Shown here piece by piece: positions 7,864 through 15,095 of a stretch of DNA of 64,000 nt. The translations under genes were made by a program, and so were the position numbers. Source of the stretch: Tenacibaculum sp. 190524A02b (lineage in GTDB: Bacteria; Bacteroidota; Bacteroidia; Flavobacteriales; Flavobacteriaceae); NCBI RefSeq assembly GCF_964036645.1, contig NZ_OZ038525.1, positions 620,001-684,000 on the forward strand. Reading direction: 5' to 3'. Within the stretch, counting starts at the first letter, position 1; every line of letters starts with the position of its first letter. The notes under the pieces are model-generated. The model was not told the origin of the DNA and ran no database searches. It saw only the letters and a program-made list of their open reading frames with translations.

Positions 7864-8538
7864 ATGAAAACAATATTGGTAGTTGGTGGAAGTAAAGGTA
7901 TTGGTAAGGCTATAGTTAATAAATTAATTAGTTCTCATAATATAATTATGTTTAGCCGTTCTGCTTCTGAAAATGATGATATTATTCATTATCCAATAAA
8001 TATATTAGAGGATGAATTACCTGTGCTAGACAATTTAGATGGTTTGGTTTATTGTCCAGGAAGTATAAACTTAAAACCGTTTACTCGCTTAACATTAGAA
8101 GACTTTCAAAAAGATTTTGAAATAAATGTTTTAGGAGCTGTCAAAGTCATAAAAAAATATCAAAAATCATTCAGTAATAAAAAAGGAAGCGTAGTTTTGT
8201 TTAGCACAGTAGCTACCCAAATGGGAATGCCGTTTCATGCAAGTATAGCAGTTAGTAAAGCTGGAGTTGAAGGACTAACAAAATCTTTAGCAGCAGAGTA
8301 TGCTACTAAAATTAGATTCAATGCAATTGCACCAACAGTTACAAATACATCTTTAGCATCTCGTTTATTACGTAATGAAAAACAAAAGGAAAGTATGGCA
8401 GAACGTCACCCATTAAAAATGTATTTAGAAGCAGAAGAAGTTGCTTCTTTAGCAAACTATTTATTGTCTGATGATTCAAAAGCTATTTCAGGTCAAGTAT
8501 TTCCTATAGATGCAGGAATAACAACTTTAAAATTATAA
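7864..8538 (+). CDS. short-chain dehydrogenase/reductase-like protein lacking the catalytic Tyr
   Basis: A 224-residue classical SDR fold. NADP site: VVGGSKGIGKAI at about 6-17. Active-site Ser is in VVLFSTVATQMG, and the Lys is in ASIAVSKAGVEGLTKSLAAE, but the position four before that Lys, normally Tyr (YxxxK), is Ile. PTVTNTSLASRLL and the C-terminal GQVFPIDAGI are SDR-like. I recall the same replacement in SDRs found next to photolyase genes, so this may be a real subfamily. As the third gene after PTPS and GTP cyclohydrolase I, it occupies the place of a sepiapterin reductase, but without Tyr its reductase activity is doubtful. Confidence 0.82.
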   Translation: MKTILVVGGSKGIGKAIVNKLISSHNIIMFSRSASENDDIIHYPINILEDELPVLDNLDGLVYCPGSINLKPFTRLTLEDFQKDFEINVLGAVKVIKKYQKSFSNKKGSVVLFSTVATQMGMPFHASIAVSKAGVEGLTKSLAAEYATKIRFNAIAPTVTNTSLASRLLRNEKQKESMAERHPLKMYLEAEEVASLANYLLSDDSKAISGQVFPIDAGITTLKL

Positions 8539-8559
8539 AAGCAGTATAAATAAAAACGA

Positions 8560-9102
8560 ATGAAACTATTAAAACTAATCGTAATCATGTCTATTTTTTC
8601 CACATCAATAAAAGCACAAACTTTAGAACCTAAAACACCTATTTATGATATTGAAATTAATGATATTTCAGGAAAGAAAATTAATTTAGAAGAATTTAGA
8701 GGAAAGAAAATTTTAGTTGTTAATGTAGCTTCTAAATGTGGTTTTACTGGACAATATAAAGGTTTAGAAGCTTTGTATCAAAATAATCAAGATAAACTAA
8801 TGATCATTGGTGTGCCTTGTAATCAGTTTGGAGCACAAGAACCAGGTACTTTAGAAGAAATCCAGTCATTTTGTGAAGTAAACTATGGTGTTAGCTTTTT
8901 AATGACAGAAAAAGTAGAAGTAAAAGGAAAGAATAAACATCCATTATATAAATGGTTAACTGAAAAAAGTTTGAATGGTAAATCTAACTCTACAGTAAAA
9001 TGGAATTTTCAAAAGTATTTAGTAGATGAAAAAGGAAGATTTGTAGATTATTTCTATTCAGTAACAAAACCACAAAGTTCAAAAATTACAAAACTCTTAT
9101 AA
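8560..9102 (+). CDS. glutathione peroxidase-type thiol peroxidase, exported
   Basis: A 180-residue protein with an N-terminal signal peptide (MKLLKLIVIMSIFSTSIKAQ, cut likely after the AXA-like KAQ), so probably periplasmic. The peroxidase core has the catalytic Cys60 in NVASKCGFTGQY, Gln in PCNQFGAQEPG and Trp/Asn in VKWNFQKYLVD, i.e. the Cys-type tetrad of the glutathione peroxidase family. Bacterial members usually use thioredoxin and reduce hydrogen peroxide or lipid peroxides. It sits in the photolyase operon, where protection from photo-oxidative stress fits. Confidence 0.88.
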   Translation: MKLLKLIVIMSIFSTSIKAQTLEPKTPIYDIEINDISGKKINLEEFRGKKILVVNVASKCGFTGQYKGLEALYQNNQDKLMIIGVPCNQFGAQEPGTLEEIQSFCEVNYGVSFLMTEKVEVKGKNKHPLYKWLTEKSLNGKSNSTVKWNFQKYLVDEKGRFVDYFYSVTKPQSSKITKLL

Positions 9103-9105
9103 CCA

Positions 9106-9591
9106 TTGATTAGTTTTAAAAAACATTCAGGAATCTATACATTAGAAACTAAGCAAACTTTAGAGGTATCTTTAGAAAAAGCTTGGAGTTTTTTTAGCTC
9201 TCCAGAAAACTTAGAGAAAATAACTCCGAGTCATATGGGGTTTAAAATTACCTCTAAAATTGATGAAAAAGCGTATGCAGGTCAGATAATTACTTATAAA
9301 GTTGGCATTTTACCAGGCATAAAATCTAGTTGGGTAACCGAAATTACGCAAGTAAAGGAAAAAGCTTTTTTTATTGATGAGCAGCGTTTTGGACCTTATG
9401 CTATGTGGCATCATGAACATTGGTTTGAAGAATTAGAAGTCGGAAAAACAGTAATGAAAGATAAAATATCGTATAAAATTCCATTTGGGTTTTTAGGACA
9501 TCTAGCACAAAAAATAGTTATTAAAAAACAACTACAAGCTATTTTTACACATCGATATCAAACCTTAGAAAAGTTATTTAATGGAAAGTAA
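9106..9591 (+). CDS. SRPBCC (START-like) ligand-binding domain protein
   Basis: A 161-residue protein read from a TTG at 9106; I see no ATG near the start of the domain. EVSLEKAWSFFSSPENLEKI near the N-terminus, SSWVTEITQV, and the C-terminal helix KKQLQAIFTHRYQTLEKLF are typical of the SRPBCC helix-grip fold, which binds hydrophobic ligands. Paralogues of this type recur beside photolyase genes in Bacteroidetes; ligand unknown. It begins 3 nt after the peroxidase stop and overlaps the next photolyase gene by 11 nt. Confidence 0.75.
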   Translation: MISFKKHSGIYTLETKQTLEVSLEKAWSFFSSPENLEKITPSHMGFKITSKIDEKAYAGQIITYKVGILPGIKSSWVTEITQVKEKAFFIDEQRFGPYAMWHHEHWFEELEVGKTVMKDKISYKIPFGFLGHLAQKIVIKKQLQAIFTHRYQTLEKLFNGK

Positions 9592-10870
9592 ATTATCTAT
9601 ATTTTGGTTTCGTAGAGATTTACGTTTGTATGATAATACGGCTTTATTTAAAGCTTTAAATTCAGGAAATAAAGTAATACCTGTTTTTATTTTTGATGAA
9701 AATATTCTGGACAAACTACCTAAAAATGATGCTAGAGTTAATTTTATTTATGATTGCTTACAATCCATTCAAGAAGAGTTACAAGCGTACAATACTAGTA
9801 TATTAGTAAAAATAGGGGAGCCAAAAGAAATATGGAAAAGTTTATTGACAGAGTTTTCTATAAATAAAGTATTTTTTAATAAAGACTATGAACCTTATGC
9901 GTTACAGAGAGATGAAGATATAACCTCTTTATTAAAAGAAAGAGGTATTGAAGTTTTTAGTTATAAAGATCAGGTAATTTTTGAAGAGTCAGAGATTTTA
10001 AAAAATGATGATACCCCTTATACAGTTTATACACCGTATAAGAAAAAATGGCTGTTAAAATTTCAAAAAGAACTTCATACAAAATTGAATTATGATCAGC
10101 GTTTGTTTGTCAATTTTTACAAGTATAGATGTAATTATCCATCTTTGAAGGAAATAGGATTTACTAAAAGTGCTATTAAAGTAAAGCCTTACAATTTATC
10201 GTTATTATCAAATTATGATGAAACCAGAGATTACCCAAGTAAAAATACAACGTCATACTTATCTCCTCATTTACGGTTTGGCACTGTAAGTATTCGTCAA
10301 ATGGTAGCTATAGCTTTAAAAACAAATGCTATTTTTTTAAGTGAGTTAATTTGGAGAGAGTTTTTTATGCAAATTTTATATCACTTTCCACAGGTAGTTA
10401 CTCAGAATTTCAAAAAAAAGTACGATGCACTAGAGTGGAGAAATAATGAAATAGAATTTGAAAAATGGTGTAATGGAGAAACTGGATATCCATTGGTAGA
10501 TGCCGGCATGCGAGAATTGAATGAAACTGGATATATGCACAATAGAGTCAGAATGATTACTGCTAGCTTTTTGTGTAAGCACTTATTAATAGATTGGCGT
10601 TGGGGAGAAGCTTATTTTGCAAGAAAATTATTAGATTATGAGTTAGCTGCTAATAATGGAAATTGGCAATGGGCTGCAAGTACAGGTTGTGATGCAGTAC
10701 CTTATTTTAGAATATTCAACCCTACGGAACAGTTAAGAAAGTTTGATAAAAATTTACTTTACACAAAAAAATGGGTAAAAAATTTAGAGGAGTTAAGTTA
10801 TCCATTACCAATAGTAGAGCATAAGTATGCAAGAGAGAGAGCTTTGCAAACCTTCAAAAAAATAGATTGA
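9581..10870 (+). CDS. phrB: deoxyribodipyrimidine photolyase (class I)
   Basis: A 429-residue flavoprotein with all usual class I photolyase marks: FWFRRDLRLYDNTALF at the N-terminus, YLSPHLRFGTVSIRQM, SELIWREFFMQ, ETGYPLVDAGMRELNETGYMHNRVRM, and NNGNWQWAASTGCDAVPYFRIFNP at about residues 358-382. The intact NWQW motif contrasts with the other homologue at the start of the operon. It uses blue light to split cyclobutane pyrimidine dimers; the antenna could be folate or another pterin, which would fit the pterin genes upstream. Last gene of the operon. Confidence 0.92.
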   Translation: MESKLSIFWFRRDLRLYDNTALFKALNSGNKVIPVFIFDENILDKLPKNDARVNFIYDCLQSIQEELQAYNTSILVKIGEPKEIWKSLLTEFSINKVFFNKDYEPYALQRDEDITSLLKERGIEVFSYKDQVIFEESEILKNDDTPYTVYTPYKKKWLLKFQKELHTKLNYDQRLFVNFYKYRCNYPSLKEIGFTKSAIKVKPYNLSLLSNYDETRDYPSKNTTSYLSPHLRFGTVSIRQMVAIALKTNAIFLSELIWREFFMQILYHFPQVVTQNFKKKYDALEWRNNEIEFEKWCNGETGYPLVDAGMRELNETGYMHNRVRMITASFLCKHLLIDWRWGEAYFARKLLDYELAANNGNWQWAASTGCDAVPYFRIFNPTEQLRKFDKNLLYTKKWVKNLEELSYPLPIVEHKYARERALQTFKKID

Positions 10871-10886
10871 TAATTGTTAAATAAAT

Positions 10887-10905
10887 AAAAAGAGCTCTTT
10901 TTTTT
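10887..10905 (+). terminator. possible weak intrinsic terminator after the photolyase gene
   Basis: A short palindrome centred on GAGCTC with A-run before and an eight-base T-run after it, 17 nt past the photolyase stop. The stem is short and AT-rich, so it is a modest candidate. Confidence 0.4.
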
Positions 10906-10989
10906 ATAGAAAAAACAAGCTTAAGATACTTAAAGAAAGTTAATCTTATGATAAGTATATTTTAAGTTTTTCTAAAGTTTTATAATTAC

Positions 10990-11018
10990 GTCATTTTTTA
11001 TCACAGATTCGTCATTTT
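10990..11018 (+). promoter_or_regulatory. direct repeat GTCATTTT, 21-bp period, upstream of siderophore promoter
   Basis: GTCATTTT occurs at 10990-10997 and again at 11011-11018, exactly 21 bp (two helical turns) apart, just upstream of the proposed promoter at 11036. The surrounding bases are also alike (CGTCATTTT in both). AraC-family activators typically bind direct repeats on one DNA face next to the promoter, and an AraC regulator gene closes this locus. Binding is inference. Confidence 0.4.
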
Positions 11019-11031
11019 AGATATTAGTTAG

Positions 11032-11063
11032 GTCTTAGTTTTGTTACCTAAAACTATTAAGAC
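11032..11063 (+). promoter_or_regulatory. promoter and overlapping imperfect inverted repeat, siderophore operon
   Basis: TAGTTTTG at 11036-11043 is a perfect flavobacterial -7 element (TAnnTTTG), 32 nt before the ATG at 11076. It is embedded in an imperfect inverted repeat: GTCTTAGTTTT (11032-11042) against AAAACT-att-AAGAC (11050-11063). An operator covering the -7 box would suit an iron-dependent repressor, but no Fur consensus can be claimed. Confidence 0.5.
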
Positions 11064-11075
11064 TAAATAAAAATA

Positions 11076-12581
11076 ATGATTTTAGACGAAATTCCAGCGC
11101 TGATTGGCAACCCAATACATGAAAACCTACTGTTGGGACAATCATTTGAAAAGCTAGAAGAATATACAACCGCTACTAATACTATTATAAAAGAATTTTT
11201 ACAAACGAAAAGCTTTTATAAAGGTGATGAACTTTCTGAAATTCGACAAAATAAATTAGATGCAAAAATTAATGGAGATACATACACATTTAATGAAGCT
11301 TTAGAGGTATTAAATAACTTGTATGTAAAGAACGCTATAGCCTTTCATCATCCTGATTATGTTGCGCACTTAAATTGCCCTATAACGTTACCATCAATAG
11401 CAGCAGAAGCAGTTGCTACTACTTTAAATACAGCCATTGAAACTTGGGATCAAAGTACGGCAGGTACTTTTATAGAACAGGAAGTAATCAAATGGATTTC
11501 AAATGAGCTAACACTTCCTGAAACAACCGATGGTGTTTTTACCAGTGGAGGAACACAATCAAATTTTATGGCTTTATTAATGGCTAGAGACCATTATGCT
11601 TTTGCTAATTACGGAGTAAATATTAAACAAAATGGATGGTTTGATGAAGTAAGTAAATTTAGAATTTTCTGTTCAGAGAAAGCACATTTTAGCATAAAGA
11701 AGAATGCAGCATTATTAGGAATGGGATACGATTCTGTTATACCAGTTAAGACAGACGATGAAATGCGAATGGATGTTAATGAACTGGTACTAGCTATAGA
11801 AAAAGTAAAACAAGAAGGAAATATTCCAATAGCTGTAGTAGCTACATTAGGAACAACAGATTATGGAAGCTTTGATCCATTAGAAACCATTTCTAAAGTA
11901 GCCAAAGAATATAAGATGTGGCTGCATGCTGATGGTGCTTATGGAGGTTGTTTTGTATTAACAGATACACACAAGCATCATTTTGAGTATATGGATAAAG
12001 TAGATTCTGTTACTATAGATTTTCATAAAACCTTATTTCAACCGGTTTGTAGTAGTGTGTATTTAGCAAAAAATAAACAGCATTTCCAATACGTATCTTA
12101 TTATGCTGATTATTTAAATCCATTAGAGGATAAAGATCCAGAAAGGCCCAATCTTATTGAAAAGTCAATTCAAACGACAAGACGATTTGATGCTTTAAAA
12201 GTATGGTTTACTCTAAAGACGGTTGGAGCAAAAACAATAGCATCTTATTTAGAAGCTGTGCATCACTTGGCAAAAGCTATTTATGAAGAAATAAATAAAG
12301 ATTATTTATTTGAAACAGCACATATACCTGAGTTAAGTACAGTGGTGTTTAGGTATAAGGCTGAAGAAGCTACTTCTAATAAAGAACATGATGCTATTAA
12401 TATGTTTATAAAAAATAGCTTATTTAAAGAAGGTGTAGCGTCAGTAGCAAGTACAAAATTAAACAATACAATTTACTTAAAGTTCACACTATTAAATCCA
12501 AATAATTCTATAGAAAATCTTCTAGGAATAGTGAGAGCAATTAAAAATAGTGGAGCAGAATATATTAGAAACAATTATTAA
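11076..12581 (+). CDS. PLP-dependent group II decarboxylase, probable lysine decarboxylase for siderophore
   Basis: A 501-residue enzyme of the pyridoxal-phosphate DDC family. Marks: WDQSTAGTFIEQEVIKWI, GVFTSGGTQSNFMALLMARD (phosphate binding), VATLGTTDYGSFDPLE, WLHADGAYGG (Asp to the PLP ring) and VTIDFHKTLFQP, where Lys318 should form the Schiff base. Family members in desferrioxamine/bisucaberin operons decarboxylate lysine to cadaverine; diaminobutyrate decarboxylase is the close alternative. It is the first gene of a ten-gene operon; the hydroxylase starts 5 nt after its stop. Confidence 0.88.
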   Translation: MILDEIPALIGNPIHENLLLGQSFEKLEEYTTATNTIIKEFLQTKSFYKGDELSEIRQNKLDAKINGDTYTFNEALEVLNNLYVKNAIAFHHPDYVAHLNCPITLPSIAAEAVATTLNTAIETWDQSTAGTFIEQEVIKWISNELTLPETTDGVFTSGGTQSNFMALLMARDHYAFANYGVNIKQNGWFDEVSKFRIFCSEKAHFSIKKNAALLGMGYDSVIPVKTDDEMRMDVNELVLAIEKVKQEGNIPIAVVATLGTTDYGSFDPLETISKVAKEYKMWLHADGAYGGCFVLTDTHKHHFEYMDKVDSVTIDFHKTLFQPVCSSVYLAKNKQHFQYVSYYADYLNPLEDKDPERPNLIEKSIQTTRRFDALKVWFTLKTVGAKTIASYLEAVHHLAKAIYEEINKDYLFETAHIPELSTVVFRYKAEEATSNKEHDAINMFIKNSLFKEGVASVASTKLNNTIYLKFTLLNPNNSIENLLGIVRAIKNSGAEYIRNNY

Positions 12582-12585
12582 GAAA

Positions 12586-13914
12586 ATGGGACAACAAGAT
12601 ATTTTAGACTTTGTAGCAGTAGGAGTAGGACCTTTTAATTTAGGATTGGCATGTTTAACAGCCCCAATAGATAATTTAAATGGTGTTTTTTTAGATAAAA
12701 AAGAAAAGTTTAATTGGCATCCAGGAATGCTGTTACAAGATACAACATTGCAGGTTCCATTTATGGCAGATTTAGTAACCTTAGCAGATCCAACCAATCC
12801 TTTTAGTTTTTTAAACTATAGTAAAAAACAGGGGAGACTGTATTCATTTTACATAAGAGAAAACTTTTTATTACTCCGAAATGAATATAATATGTATTGC
12901 CAATGGGCTATAGAAAAGTTACCTAACGTTTTTTTCAAAACAGAAGTAACGCATATTAATTATGAAGAAAGTTCAGCGTGCTATGTTGTAACTTCTAAGA
13001 ATACTCAAACAGGAGAAGTTATAGTTTATAAAGCCAAAAGAATAATTTTAGGAACAGGAACACAACCATATATACCTAACTGTGCTAAAAAACTAAAAGG
13101 CAATGCAATTCACTCTTCATCATATTTAAATCATAAAGAACGTTTACAAGACAAGAAATCAATAACTATTTTGGGTAGTGGTCAAAGTGCAGCCGAAATA
13201 TTTTATGATTTATTACAAGAAGCTGATACCATTGGTTATGAGCTCAATTGGATAACCAGATCACCGAGGTTTTTCCCACTAGAATATTCAAAGTTAACAT
13301 TGGAAATGACTTCTCCTGAATATGTAGACTATTTCTATAATTTACCAGAAGAGAAGAGAGATGATTTAATTAAAAATCAGAAGCATTTGTATAAAGGTAT
13401 AAATCAAGATTTAATCAATGCAATTCACGATACTTTGTATACTAAAAAAATTGTAACTAATGGTGAACTAAAAGTAAACCTACGCACAAATACAGAGCTA
13501 AAAGAAACTTCTATAAATGAAGAAGAAATAATCTTAGAGTTACATCAAATAGAGCAAGATAAATATTTCAATCATAAGACAGAAGGATTAGTATTAGCTA
13601 CTGGTTATGGGTATAGACTTCCAGAATTTTTAGATGGAATTTCTGATAGATTACAATGGGATGACAAAGGTCGTTTTAATGTAAATAGAAACTACAGTAT
13701 TGATAAGAATAATAAAGATGTTTTTGTACAAAATGTAGAGTTACATACCCATGGATTTGTAACTCCAGATTTAGGAATGGCATGTTATAGAAACTCATGC
13801 ATCATAAAAGAATTAACAGGGAAGGAATATTATCCAATAGAGAAAAGTATAGCCTTCCAACAATTTGGGGTAACAAAAGAAGAAGAGGTATTAAAGTCTT
13901 TAAATGTTATGTAA
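12586..13914 (+). CDS. FAD-dependent L-lysine/cadaverine N-monooxygenase (IucD/SidA/PvdA family)
   Basis: A 442-residue N-hydroxylating flavoprotein. The ATG at 12586 is preferred to an upstream GTG that would overlap the previous gene. FAD motif VGVGPFNLGLA at 12-22, NADPH motif ILGSGQSAAEIFYDLL near residue 195, and the family ending LATGYGYRLPEFL near 335. WHPGMLLQDTTLQVPFMADL is the substrate-region signature of SidA/IucD. It would hydroxylate the amino group of cadaverine (or lysine) to give the hydroxamate precursor. It is flanked by the decarboxylase and an exporter gene. Confidence 0.92.
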   Translation: MGQQDILDFVAVGVGPFNLGLACLTAPIDNLNGVFLDKKEKFNWHPGMLLQDTTLQVPFMADLVTLADPTNPFSFLNYSKKQGRLYSFYIRENFLLLRNEYNMYCQWAIEKLPNVFFKTEVTHINYEESSACYVVTSKNTQTGEVIVYKAKRIILGTGTQPYIPNCAKKLKGNAIHSSSYLNHKERLQDKKSITILGSGQSAAEIFYDLLQEADTIGYELNWITRSPRFFPLEYSKLTLEMTSPEYVDYFYNLPEEKRDDLIKNQKHLYKGINQDLINAIHDTLYTKKIVTNGELKVNLRTNTELKETSINEEEIILELHQIEQDKYFNHKTEGLVLATGYGYRLPEFLDGISDRLQWDDKGRFNVNRNYSIDKNNKDVFVQNVELHTHGFVTPDLGMACYRNSCIIKELTGKEYYPIEKSIAFQQFGVTKEEEVLKSLNVM

Positions 13915-13915
13915 A

Positions 13916-15091
13916 ATGAAGTTAAAATCATTTCTAATATTAATGACATTCATAGCAGTGGTAAGTGATTACTTATTGCATCCATTTTACCCTCAATTTT
14001 TTAAATTAAGGTTTGGTATGACCGATCCTAAGATGGTAGGATATTACTTTGCAGCCATTTGCTTTATGGTAATGATAGCTTTTCCCTTTTGGGCTTATGT
14101 TTCCAAAAAAGTGGCTGAGCTTCAAATTTTAATTTATACACAAGCAGTGGCTGGTATTTTAGCATTGTACTGTTATTGGACAAATTCGTATATAAACTTT
14201 TGGATAGTATCTCTTATAATGGTTTTGTTTAAAGGAAGCTATTTATTAGTATATCCTTACATTCTTAAAATCATTAAAAAAGAAGAGCATGTAACTACTA
14301 TAGGTGTGCTATCAGTTGTTGTCCATTTAGGAGGTATCTTGGGAGCTGTTATTGGTGGAGTTACGGTAGATTATATTGACCCAAGTTCTATTTTTTTAAT
14401 AATGGCAGGTGGTGATTTCGTACAAATGTTAATGAGTGCTTACTTACTAAAAAGCAAAAAATACAATACATCAATCGTTGTAGAAAAAAGTGAGAATGAA
14501 GAAAAGAAACTATCATCAACAAATTTTATATTGAAAATAGGATTGTTAACATTCATTCTTTATTTCAGTGATTTTTTAATCAGGCCATTTTTCTCTACGT
14601 ATTGGGAGAGTTTTTCTCATTATAGCTCAAAGATTGTATCAGGAACCATATACGCAATACCAGGATTTGTAGCACTAATAGTTTTATGGATTAATAATAA
14701 AAGGAAATCTAATAATGGTTATGAAGGCATAATTTCAGCATTATCCATTGGTGTCATAGGGTTGTTATTACAAGGAATACCATCAGATATGTTTGTAATT
14801 GCAGGTAGAATTATTTACGGATGGGCAATTTTTCAAGGTGTAGTCAAATTTGATGTATTACTATTTGAAATGAGCACACCAGAATCTTATGCTGTAGATT
14901 ATAGTAAAGTACACTTTTTTCAAAATTTAGGAGTATTAATAGCTTCTCTAAATGTAGGAATTATTGTTGATAATTGGGGATTACAATTACCATTTCTAAT
15001 TGCACTAATAGGTTTTGTAGTAACATTAGTTTTGTATTTCTTCATCTTTAAATTTTCGTTCAACCCTAAAAGAGTTCCTAAAACTTTATAA
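13916..15091 (+). CDS. MFS transporter, probable siderophore exporter
   Basis: A 391-residue integral membrane protein with about 12 hydrophobic helices in two halves separated by a hydrophilic loop (SKKYNTSIVVEKSENEEKKL) near residue 190. DYLLHPFYPQFFKLRFGM at the N-terminus is MFS-like, and FILYFSDFLIRPFF begins the second half. The ATG at 13916 follows the hydroxylase stop by one base; an alternative ATG at 13904 overlaps it. MFS proteins in NIS siderophore operons usually export the product across the inner membrane; the cargo is inferred from position. Confidence 0.82.
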   Translation: MKLKSFLILMTFIAVVSDYLLHPFYPQFFKLRFGMTDPKMVGYYFAAICFMVMIAFPFWAYVSKKVAELQILIYTQAVAGILALYCYWTNSYINFWIVSLIMVLFKGSYLLVYPYILKIIKKEEHVTTIGVLSVVVHLGGILGAVIGGVTVDYIDPSSIFLIMAGGDFVQMLMSAYLLKSKKYNTSIVVEKSENEEKKLSSTNFILKIGLLTFILYFSDFLIRPFFSTYWESFSHYSSKIVSGTIYAIPGFVALIVLWINNKRKSNNGYEGIISALSIGVIGLLLQGIPSDMFVIAGRIIYGWAIFQGVVKFDVLLFEMSTPESYAVDYSKVHFFQNLGVLIASLNVGIIVDNWGLQLPFLIALIGFVVTLVLYFFIFKFSFNPKRVPKTL

Positions 15092-15095
15092 AAAA

